Below are positions 1 to 5,065 of a stretch of 5,065 nt of DNA, in pieces. This stretch comes from UTPRO1 sp031400185 (lineage in GTDB: Bacteria > Desulfobacterota > Binatia > UTPRO1): contig JANNPN010000267.1 in assembly GCA_031400185.1 (NCBI GenBank), forward strand, positions 1 to 5,065, read 5' to 3'. Each line of letters opens with the position of its first letter. Position 1 is the first letter of the stretch. The notes under the pieces were generated by a model. That model had not been told where the DNA came from. It saw nothing but the letters and a program-made list of their open reading frames with translations, and made no database searches. A program made the translations under genes and the position numbers.

Positions 1-311
1 CGGGGCTGGTCGGCGGGCTCGGTGTCGTACCGGGCGCCAACATCGGGACGCACGCCGCGGTCTTCGAGGCGGTGCACGGGAGCGCACCCGACATCGCCGG
101 GAAGAACCTCGCGAATCCGCTCGCGTTGATCCTCTCGGGCATGCTCATGCTGCAGCACCTCGGCGAGCACGCGGCGGCGAAGCGCATCGTCGACGCGACG
201 ACCGCCGTGCTCGCCGCCGGCCGCGTCCGGACGCGCGACCTCGGCGGCAGCGCCGGCACGACCGACGTACGGGACGCGATCGTGGCGGAGATCCGCGGAG
301 GGATGACGTGA
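1..311 (+). CDS. NAD-dependent isocitrate dehydrogenase-family protein, C-terminal part (5' end outside window)
   Basis: Partial gene. The reading frame is open from the left edge (first full codon at base 3) to TGA at 309-311, giving about 102 residues of the beta-decarboxylating dehydrogenase family (isocitrate, isopropylmalate and tartrate dehydrogenases). Visible family landmarks are GLVGGLGVVPGANIG, then FEAVHGSAPDIAGK followed by NLANP, and the C-terminal TRDLGGSAGT. The HGSAPDIAGK loop holds the His and Asp that contact the adenosine of NAD in this family, so this copy looks cofactor-competent. The motifs resemble NAD-type isocitrate dehydrogenases (oxidative decarboxylation of isocitrate to 2-oxoglutarate, cytoplasmic, TCA cycle). 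Isopropylmalate, homoisocitrate or tartrate as substrate cannot be excluded because the substrate-binding half lies outside the window. The first ATG in the window (72) lies inside the conserved domain and is not the true start. Its stop codon overlaps the start of the paralogue downstream by 4 bp, indicating one operon. Confidence 0.9.
   Translation, partial: GLVGGLGVVPGANIGTHAAVFEAVHGSAPDIAGKNLANPLALILSGMLMLQHLGEHAAAKRIVDATTAVLAAGRVRTRDLGGSAGTTDVRDAIVAEIRGGMT
297..302 (+). promoter_or_regulatory. Ribosome-binding site for the second dehydrogenase gene
   Basis: A GGAGGG Shine-Dalgarno sequence lies inside the last codons of the upstream gene, 5 nt before the GTG at 308. It decides the start: the alternative in-frame GTG at 332 is preceded only by a run of G. 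Placing the site inside the preceding gene, together with the 4-bp GTGA overlap, points to translational coupling of the two dehydrogenases. Confidence 0.7.
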
Positions 312-1336
312 GTGGCGCGCTCGGGGGTGACGTGAGCGGCGCACGGACCGTCACGCTCATCGCCGGCGACGGCGTCGGGCCCGAGATCGCCGACGCGGTC
401 GTCCGCATCTTCGCCGCGGCGGCGGTGCCGATCACGTGGGAGCGCGTGGTCGCCGGCGAGGAGGCGCTCCGCCGCCAGGGCTCGGCCATCCCGGCCGAGG
501 TCATCGGCTCGGTGCTGCGGACGAAAGTCGCGCTCAAGGGACATCTGGCCGCGCGCCTCGGCGAGACCCAGGAGAATCCGAACGTCGCGCTGCGGAAGAC
601 GCTCGACCTCTTCGCGAACGTGCGTCCGGTAAAGAGCTTTCCCGGTCGCGCGAGTCGCTACCCCGACCTCGACCTGGTCGTCGTCCGCGAGAGCACCGAG
701 GGCGAGTACGCGGGACTCGAGCACCGCATCGTCCCGGGCGTCGTCGAGAGCATCAAGATCACGACCGAGCGCGCCTGCACGCGCATCGCCCGCTTCGCCT
801 TCGCGCACGCGGCGGCTGCCAGCCGGAAGAAGGTGACCGCCGTCCACAAGGCCAACATCATGAAGCGGTCGGACGGCCTCTTCCTCGAGTGCTGCCGCGC
901 CGTCGCCAAGGACTACCCGGCGATCGCGTTCCAGGAGCTCATCGTCGACAACACGTGCATGCAGCTCGTCATGAACCCGTACCAGTTCGACGTGATGGTC
1001 ATGCAGAACTTCTACGGCGACTTGGTGTCGGACCTGTGCGCGGGCCTCGCGGGCGGGCTCGGGGTCGTGCCGAGCGCCAGCTTCGGCGAGGACCTCGTGG
1101 TGTTCGAGGCGATCTACGAGGATCCCCCCGGGCTGTCCGCACGCGACACGGCCAATCCGCTGACACTGCTCGTCTCGGCCCTCGCGATGCTTCGCCACCT
1201 CGGCTTGGACGCCGAGGCGGAGCGGATCACGACCGCCGTGTCGGCCGTGCTGATCGAGAAAGCGCACGTGACGCGCGACCTCGGAGGCACGGCGGGCACG
1301 CGCGAGATGGCCGACGCGATCGTCGCGCGGTTGTAG
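308..1336 (+). CDS. Isocitrate dehydrogenase-family paralogue with an altered NAD-binding loop (possible non-catalytic or regulatory subunit)
   Basis: A full-length (342 aa) beta-decarboxylating dehydrogenase, paralogous to the gene just upstream. It shows the N-terminal IAGDGVGPEI (residues 18-27), LRK..DLFANVRP with substrate arginines R96 and R106, R127 and Y134 in VREST..EY, VHKANIMK with catalytic K181, D214 in VDNT, and metal-binding D238 and D242 in NFYGDLVSD. It ends with TRDLGGTAGT. Two sites depart from the family. The substrate-loop Ser (S-x-N-x3-R) is Asn90. The NAD loop HGSAPDIAGK reads YEDPPGLSAR at residues 270-279, so the His and Asp that normally hold NAD are Tyr270 and Gly275. 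Retained catalytic residues with a lost cofactor loop suggest a partner subunit for the upstream gene, an enzyme with other cofactor contacts, or one with another substrate. The GTG start at 308 is chosen for its Shine-Dalgarno sequence and 4-bp overlap with the upstream gene; GTG at 332 is the alternative. Family assignment is firm; subunit role is inference. Confidence 0.9.
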   Translation: MSGALGGDVSGARTVTLIAGDGVGPEIADAVVRIFAAAAVPITWERVVAGEEALRRQGSAIPAEVIGSVLRTKVALKGHLAARLGETQENPNVALRKTLDLFANVRPVKSFPGRASRYPDLDLVVVRESTEGEYAGLEHRIVPGVVESIKITTERACTRIARFAFAHAAAASRKKVTAVHKANIMKRSDGLFLECCRAVAKDYPAIAFQELIVDNTCMQLVMNPYQFDVMVMQNFYGDLVSDLCAGLAGGLGVVPSASFGEDLVVFEAIYEDPPGLSARDTANPLTLLVSALAMLRHLGLDAEAERITTAVSAVLIEKAHVTRDLGGTAGTREMADAIVARL

Positions 1337-1497
1337 CCCGTCCCGGGAGCACTCCCGCTCGTCAGGACCTTCTCCCCGTGCGACACGCGCCCCCCGATGC
1401 GGGTCGTGTGGAAATGGACGAGCCCGGACGAGGCGACCCGAGACGACGCCGTCCATTGGCTGTCACGCCCGCGCAACCGGTGACCCGGCGGCGCTGA
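1337..1497. other. Convergent intergenic spacer with two hairpins
   Basis: This is the 161-bp gap between two convergent genes. It contains an inverted repeat, CGGGA(GCAC)TCCCG, at 1344-1357, 7 bp after the + strand stop codon. A second, imperfect one has outer arms ACACG (1383-1387) and CGTGT (1405-1409) around an inner CCCG-ATG-CGGG stem (1393-1403). Neither is followed by a T run on either strand, so these are only possible transcription-ending structures. I see no gene here. Confidence 0.5.
1344..1357. terminator. Possible terminator hairpin after the dehydrogenase pair
   Basis: A perfect GC-rich inverted repeat with 5-bp arms and a 4-nt loop (6-bp arms if the inner G-C closes) begins 7 bp after the TAG of the second dehydrogenase gene. 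There is no downstream T tract; the following bases are only mildly pyrimidine-rich. Position supports a role in ending the operon transcript, but the sequence alone does not establish an intrinsic terminator. Confidence 0.35.
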
Positions 1498-2223
1498 CTA
1501 GCGCGGCACCACGACCCGCAAGCCGCCGGCGACCTTTGCGGCGATCGCCACCACGCTCGCGTCGGCGCGCAAGAGCCCGTTGTTCACCTCGAGCTCGACG
1601 TAGCGGAGACCGTGGCGCGTGCCGTGGACGCGCGCGGAGTAGATCAGGCCGTCGAGACCGGAGTACGGCTCGTTGTGGCGGACGACGAGGCCGCTCGCGG
1701 CGATCGCAGCGGCGAGCGTGCCCGCGAGCGGCAGGTGGTCGTCGTAGAGGACGCCGACCTCGAGCTCGCGCCTTTGGCCACGGAGCTCGGGCGTGAAGCT
1801 GTGGACGCTGACCAGGATCGTCGGCTCGCGGCGACCCCGCAGCACGTCGTCGACGGCCTCGTGGTACGGCGCGTGCCAGCGCGCGATCCGGTGCGCGCGC
1901 TCGGCGGCGTCGAGCGCGGAATTGCCGGGGACGACGACGCCATGGGTCTCGGCGACGATCAGATCATGATCGTCGAGATCGCGGTTGCAGTCGACGACGA
2001 GCCGCGAGCAGCCGCTCTCGACGAGCGGCGACGCAAAGGTCTCCGCGAGCCGGCGCGCGAGTGCGGCAGCGCCGATGTCCCAGGCCACGTGGTCGACGAG
2101 ATCGTCGGACCCGAGGCCGAGACCGCCGTACTGGTCGGGGACGGCCGCCGAGGCGTGCTCGCAGGTGAAGACGAAGGGCGCGTGCGCGTCGCCGGTACGC
2201 ACGTGGAAAGCCGGAAGCGACAC
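1498..2223 (-). CDS. N-formylglutamate amidohydrolase-family protein
   Basis: A 241-residue cytoplasmic hydrolase of the N-formylglutamate amidohydrolase (FGase, HutG-type) family, whose characterised members release formate from N-formyl-L-glutamate at the end of one histidine-degradation route. Family motifs run in order: CEHAS (21-25), HVAWDIGA (45-52), RLVVDCNR (74-81), HSFTP (141-145), NEPYSG (184-189) and VELEVNN (209-215). The His, Asp and Glu residues expected to bind metal or act in catalysis appear to be in place. The last motif normally reads like E-[IV]-R-[QN]-D; here it is EVNNG (212-216), without the Arg and Asp. Length is near the lower end for the family but complete. The GTG start at 2223 is chosen because a GAGGG ribosome-binding site lies 4 nt upstream and an in-frame stop (TAG, 2236-2238) lies just beyond. 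No histidine-degradation genes are adjacent, so another N-acyl or N-formyl amino acid substrate is possible. No signal peptide is seen. Confidence 0.87.
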   Translation of the reverse strand: MSLPAFHVRTGDAHAPFVFTCEHASAAVPDQYGGLGLGSDDLVDHVAWDIGAAALARRLAETFASPLVESGCSRLVVDCNRDLDDHDLIVAETHGVVVPGNSALDAAERAHRIARWHAPYHEAVDDVLRGRREPTILVSVHSFTPELRGQRRELEVGVLYDDHLPLAGTLAAAIAASGLVVRHNEPYSGLDGLIYSARVHGTRHGLRYVELEVNNGLLRADASVVAIAAKVAGGLRVVVPR

Positions 2224-2307
2224 CGCGCCCTCGTACTATGCGGCCGGCAGACCCGCCACCGACCCCACTGGCACGACGAGCGCGGGCCGCGCTAAGACCG
2301 GCGGGCC
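2224..2307. promoter_or_regulatory. Divergent promoter region between the amidohydrolase and acyl-CoA synthetase genes
   Basis: These 84 bp separate two divergently transcribed genes and must hold the promoters for both unless one is transcribed from within a neighbour. The only AT-leaning patch, TACTAT at 2234-2239, matches 4 of 6 bases of a -10 box for the + strand, but no convincing -35 box lies 17 bp before it. A perfect palindrome, GCGCGG-G-CCGCGC, sits at 2280-2292, just before the in-frame TAA (2293-2295) and 15 bp ahead of the synthetase ATG. It could be an operator, or a chance product of high GC. No strong Shine-Dalgarno precedes the ATG at 2308. Confidence 0.4.
2228..2232 (-). promoter_or_regulatory. 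Ribosome-binding site for the amidohydrolase gene
   Basis: On the - strand GAGGG lies 4 nt before the GTG codon at 2221-2223. An in-frame stop just upstream leaves this GTG as the first possible start, so the site and the stop together fix the 5' end of the gene. Confidence 0.5.
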
Positions 2308-3930
2308 ATGCACGCCCACTTCGGAGCCATCTGGGAAGCCATTGCCGACGCCACCCCCGACGCCCCCGCCGTCGTCCAGGGTGCCCGCCGCGTTTCGTGG
2401 CGCGACTACGAGGCGCGGGCGGCACGGCTCGCGCAGGCCTTCCTCGACGCCGGACTCGGGCCGCATGCCAAGGTCGGCATGTATCTCTACAACGCGCCCG
2501 AGTACTGCGAGACCAACTTCGCCGCCATGAAGATCCGGGGCATCCCGGTGAACGTCAACTACCGCTATCTCGACGACGAGCTCGCGTACCTCATCGACAA
2601 TTCCGACATGGAGGCGCTCGTCTTCCATACCTCGCTCGCCGACCGCGTCGCGCGGGTGCAGAGCCGGGCACCGCGCGTGAAGCTCTTCGTCGAGGTCGAC
2701 GACGGGCCGGCGCCCGACGGCTCGACCCACGTCGAGGGGGCCGTCCGCTACGACACCATCCAGTCGACGCTCGCGCCGGCGGCGCGGATCGAGCCGCAGG
2801 GCGACGAGATCTACATGTTCTACACCGGCGGCACGACCGGCATGCCGAAGGGCGTGATGTACTCGATGCAAGACTTCGCCGGCTTCTTCCTCAACACGTA
2901 CCCGGCGATGATCGGGCAGCCGAAGGTTCCCGACCCGGCGTCGCTGCCGGACCTCGCGCGCGACCTGCGGGCGCGCGGCGACGCCTGGGTCAGCATGTCG
3001 GGGCCGCCGCTCATGCACGGCACGGGGTGCTGGCTCGGCATGATGGCGCCGCAGATGCTCGGCGGCACGGCGGCGCTCCTCGAGAGCCGCTCGCTCGATC
3101 CGGTCGAGCTCTGGTCGGCGGTCGAGCGCGACAGGATCAACCTGCTGGTGGTCGTCGGCGACGCGTTCGCGAAGCCGTTGCTCCGCGCGCTCGACGAGAA
3201 TCCCGGCCGCTGGGACACCTCGCCGCTGAAGCTGATGGTGTCGTCCGGCACCATGTTCTCGCTGGAGGTGAAGCAGGGCCTCATCGCGCACGTCCCGGAG
3301 CTGGCGATCGTCGACGTGCTCGGGTCGACCGAGGGCGGCATGGGGCAGTCGACGGTCCGCAAGGACGCGAGCGCCGAGACCGCACGCTTCAAGCTGAACC
3401 CGACGACCAAGGTCATCACCGAGGACGGCCGCGAGGTCGTGCCGGGCTCGGGGGAGATCGGCCTCGTCGCGAACGGCGGCATGGTCCCGCTCGGCTACTA
3501 CAAGGATCCCGAGAAGTCGGCGCGCACGTTCCGCGAGGTGAACGGCGTCCGCTACTCGTTCGCCGGCGACATGGCGACGGTCGAGGCGGACGGCCGCATC
3601 ACGCTCCTCGGCCGCGGGTCGAACTGCATCAACACCGGCGGGGAGAAAGTCTTCCCGGAAGAGGTCGAAGAGGCCCTCAAGGTGCACCCGGCGGTCGAGG
3701 ACACGCTCGTGTTCGGCGTGCCGGACGAGCGCTTCGGGCAACGGGTCGTCGGCGTCGCCGCGCTCGCACCGGGCACGCACGCCGACCCGCACGAGATCCT
3801 CGCCGCGGTGAAAGGTCGGCTCGCGAGCTACAAGCTGCCGAAGGAGCTGCTGGTCGTCGCGACGGTCCCGCGCGCGCCGAACGGCAAGCCCGATTACGCC
3901 ACGGCGAAGCGCATGTTCGAGAGGAGATAG
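2308..3930 (+). CDS. Acyl-CoA synthetase (class I adenylate-forming ligase, FadD19-like)
   Basis: A 540-residue AMP-forming ligase that activates a carboxylic acid with ATP to an acyl-adenylate and transfers it to CoA. Motifs are complete and in order: the phosphate-binding loop YTGGTTGMPKG (172-182), PLMHGTG (234-240), GSTEGG (339-344), ATP-ribose-binding FAGD (D421), hinge GRGSNCINTGGEK (435-447) with R436, and the C-terminal PRAPNGKPDY (521-530) carrying catalytic K527. Length is normal for the family. The region INLLVVVGDAFAKPL with VNVNYRYLDDELAYL, plus the GKPDY ending, resembles what I recall of mycobacterial FadD19, which activates sterol side-chain acids. A bulky lipid, sterol or other hydrophobic acid is therefore plausible but unproven. 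ATG 2308 is the first start after an in-frame TAA (2293-2295), though its ribosome-binding site is weak. No signal peptide or membrane segment is seen. The next gene starts 2 bp after the stop, implying co-transcription with the putative oxygenase. Confidence 0.93.
   Translation: MHAHFGAIWEAIADATPDAPAVVQGARRVSWRDYEARAARLAQAFLDAGLGPHAKVGMYLYNAPEYCETNFAAMKIRGIPVNVNYRYLDDELAYLIDNSDMEALVFHTSLADRVARVQSRAPRVKLFVEVDDGPAPDGSTHVEGAVRYDTIQSTLAPAARIEPQGDEIYMFYTGGTTGMPKGVMYSMQDFAGFFLNTYPAMIGQPKVPDPASLPDLARDLRARGDAWVSMSGPPLMHGTGCWLGMMAPQMLGGTAALLESRSLDPVELWSAVERDRINLLVVVGDAFAKPLLRALDENPGRWDTSPLKLMVSSGTMFSLEVKQGLIAHVPELAIVDVLGSTEGGMGQSTVRKDASAETARFKLNPTTKVITEDGREVVPGSGEIGLVANGGMVPLGYYKDPEKSARTFREVNGVRYSFAGDMATVEADGRITLLGRGSNCINTGGEKVFPEEVEEALKVHPAVEDTLVFGVPDERFGQRVVGVAALAPGTHADPHEILAAVKGRLASYKLPKELLVVATVPRAPNGKPDYATAKRMFERR
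3922..3926 (+). promoter_or_regulatory. Ribosome-binding site for the oxygenase gene
   Basis: AGGAG, within a longer GAGAGGAGAT purine stretch, lies 6 nt before ATG 3933 and inside the last codons of the acyl-CoA synthetase gene. It fixes the start of the downstream gene, whose frame is otherwise open for about 1.7 kb further upstream, and suggests coupled translation. Confidence 0.85.
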
Positions 3931-3932
3931 TC

Positions 3933-4943
3933 ATGGCCCAACCCCACTTCGCGTTCGATCCCCTGCTGGCACCGGAGGGTGCCGAGCACATGGTCCGCAT
4001 CTGCGAGCAGTTCGGCGCCTTCAAGATGTACTCCGAGGAGCCGACGTTCGCCGGCATGATCGGCGAAGGGTTGCCGGCGCGCTGGGACGCGGCGCGAAAC
4101 TTCGTGAAGACCGGCGGCCGCTTCGGCCGGAAGGAGGAGCCGCTCCAGGTCCTCGCCGCCCGCACCAACTACTTCCGCGAGACCTACGCGTACGGCAACG
4201 AGGAGCGCGTCGAGGGCATCGGTCCCTTTCTGCATCACGAAGGGTTCATCGCGGCGGCGCGGAAGCTCTTCGGACGGCCGATCATCGAGCCCGCGATCGT
4301 GTACGCGAACCTGCTCGTGCCGGGACAGGAGCTCGCCGTCCACACCGACGTGCCCGAGTTCCGCGGCGTGAACCGCAAGAAGCACCCGCAGTGGCTGATC
4401 GTCGTGATGCACCACTCGGGCCTCTTCGAGGAGTGGCGGATGCCGATCGCGACCGGCGTCTCGTGGTTCCACGATTGCAGCGGCGGCGAGTTCGCCTTCT
4501 ATCCGAACGGCGCCGACGCGAAGCCGGTCGCCCACCCAGTGCGCTACAACACCGCTCTCTTGATGGACACCGACAGCGTCTTCCACGGCGTCGACCGCGT
4601 CGCCGAGACGGCGGCGCCCGTCGACAAGCTCCGTCCGGGCATGAGGCTCCGCTACGCCGGTGACGGCCGCTGGTACATGGCCGACGGCGACGAGGTCGCC
4701 GCGGAGTACCGCTGGAACGAGCTCCGCTACTCGATCTCCTGGAAGGCCTACTGCTTCGCCGACGCCGCCGAGCAACGCGCGTGGAAAGAGCGCACCGACG
4801 ATCTCAGCGTCACCGCGGTCGTCGATCGCTTGGTCGACGACCTGCGTGCGCGCGGCATCATCACGGGCGAGCGCCCGTCGGACACGGTGCTGGTCGATCT
4901 CCTGATCGACAGCTACGTGCACTACCCCGCGCCGGCTGTCTAG
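3933..4943 (+). CDS. Putative 2-oxoglutarate/Fe(II)-dependent oxygenase
   Basis: A 336-residue protein I recognise only at fold level. The segment LAVHTDVPEF gives H137-x-D139. About 80 residues later, after a GGEFAFYPNG strand-turn (184-193), comes DTDSVFHGVDRV with H218. Near the C-terminal strand, RYSISWKAYCF gives R265-x-S267. HxD...H...RxS is the iron triad and 2-oxoglutarate-carboxylate clamp of the double-stranded beta-helix oxygenases, which couple oxidation of 2-oxoglutarate to hydroxylation or another oxidation of a substrate. H218 and R265 are about 47 residues apart, much farther than the usual 10-15, because of an insert with RYAGDGRWYMADGDEV. An alternative 2-oxoglutarate residue would be K232 or R234. 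The N-terminal ~120 residues and the helical tail (about 290-336) match no family I can name. No signal peptide or membrane segment is seen. Starting 2 bp after the acyl-CoA synthetase stop, it probably acts in the same pathway, perhaps on the same acid or its CoA ester. Gene call is strong; oxygenase call is moderate. Confidence 0.8.
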   Translation: MAQPHFAFDPLLAPEGAEHMVRICEQFGAFKMYSEEPTFAGMIGEGLPARWDAARNFVKTGGRFGRKEEPLQVLAARTNYFRETYAYGNEERVEGIGPFLHHEGFIAAARKLFGRPIIEPAIVYANLLVPGQELAVHTDVPEFRGVNRKKHPQWLIVVMHHSGLFEEWRMPIATGVSWFHDCSGGEFAFYPNGADAKPVAHPVRYNTALLMDTDSVFHGVDRVAETAAPVDKLRPGMRLRYAGDGRWYMADGDEVAAEYRWNELRYSISWKAYCFADAAEQRAWKERTDDLSVTAVVDRLVDDLRARGIITGERPSDTVLVDLLIDSYVHYPAPAV

Positions 4944-5065
4944 ACGTCGGTGGGGCTAGCGGTCGCGCGCACCGTGACCTGATCCGCATAGTAAGTGGCG
5001 CTGCGAGCACACGTCGCGCTGCGGCGACCCGTGTGGGGGTGGGGCGACGCTCCGCGGGCCTTTGG
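4944..5065. other. Intergenic tail downstream of the oxygenase gene, with a hairpin
   Basis: No supported gene in these 122 bp. An imperfect inverted repeat spans 5008-5035: outer arms CACACG and CGTGTG, inner arms TCGC and GCGA, a 2-nt CC bulge on the right and a 6-nt loop. It is followed by a G-rich run rather than T residues, so it is not a typical intrinsic terminator. It lies about 65 bp after the oxygenase stop codon and could end or stabilise that transcript. Confidence 0.4.

Noticed and set aside
72..311. The ATG at 72 as start of a small 79-residue gene
   Set aside because: The frame is open to the left edge and the preceding residues continue the dehydrogenase family sequence, so this is the tail of a longer gene.
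1..1336. A frameshifted single dehydrogenase gene or a recent DNA duplication
   Set aside because: The second gene is full length with its own start, and the two copies differ at many residues in the aligned C-terminal part, so they are old paralogues rather than a broken gene or recent repeat.
436..1497. A 353-codon + strand frame overlapping the second dehydrogenase gene
   Set aside because: Arg/Gly/Pro-rich composition with no motif; it is the shadow of the conserved dehydrogenase frame.
1612..2295. A 227-codon + strand frame opposite the amidohydrolase gene
   Set aside because: The - strand frame has the complete set of N-formylglutamate amidohydrolase motifs; this one has none.
2236..3792. 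A 518-codon open frame on the - strand opposite the acyl-CoA synthetase gene
   Set aside because: Its product is rich in Arg, Ala, Val, Asp and His repeats with no family motifs, as expected for the complement of a high-GC gene; the + strand frame carries all ligase motifs.
2238..3932. An upstream extension of the oxygenase frame that would give a 901-residue protein
   Set aside because: The extension overlaps the whole ligase gene in another frame and encodes Arg-rich low-complexity sequence; the AGGAG before ATG 3933 marks the real start.
3894..4922. A 342-codon - strand frame opposite the oxygenase gene
   Set aside because: No recognisable motifs and a composition typical of antisense frames in GC-rich DNA; the + strand gene has a strong ribosome-binding site and conserved-looking residues.

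Overview
This is a GC-rich stretch (visibly about 70% G+C, strong G/C at third codon positions) of a bacterial chromosome with five protein genes, one of them cut by the left edge. The genes look like primary and catabolic metabolism. I see no mobile element, CRISPR array, tRNA or rRNA. The organism cannot be named from the sequence. A high-GC free-living bacterium of a deltaproteobacterial, Binatota-like or actinobacterial kind would fit, but that is a guess from composition and gene content.

Left block (1-1336, + strand): the C-terminal part of an isocitrate dehydrogenase-family enzyme overlaps by 4 bp the start of a second, complete member of the same family. The upstream copy keeps the classical NAD-binding loop (HGSAPDIAGK). 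The downstream copy keeps the substrate arginines, the catalytic Tyr and Lys and the metal-binding aspartates, but its NAD-binding loop is rewritten. The pair therefore looks like one normal and one divergent subunit, possibly forming a hetero-oligomer. It recalls the alpha versus beta/gamma subunits of mitochondrial NAD-dependent isocitrate dehydrogenase (IDH3). This is the most interesting signal in the window.

Middle (1337-2307): a 161-bp convergent spacer with two hairpins leads into an N-formylglutamate amidohydrolase-family gene on the - strand. An 84-bp divergent spacer then separates it from the right-hand operon.

Right block (2308-4943, + strand): a class I adenylate-forming acyl-CoA synthetase, resembling the actinobacterial FadD19 type, is followed 2 bp after its stop codon by a 336-residue protein. 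That protein has the residues of a 2-oxoglutarate/Fe(II)-dependent oxygenase (HxD...H...RxS). The two are very probably one transcription unit, with the oxygenase ribosome-binding site inside the end of the ligase gene. They may activate and oxygenate the same class of carboxylic acid or lipid, but the substrate cannot be read from the sequence. The last 122 bp hold no gene that I can support, only a hairpin.
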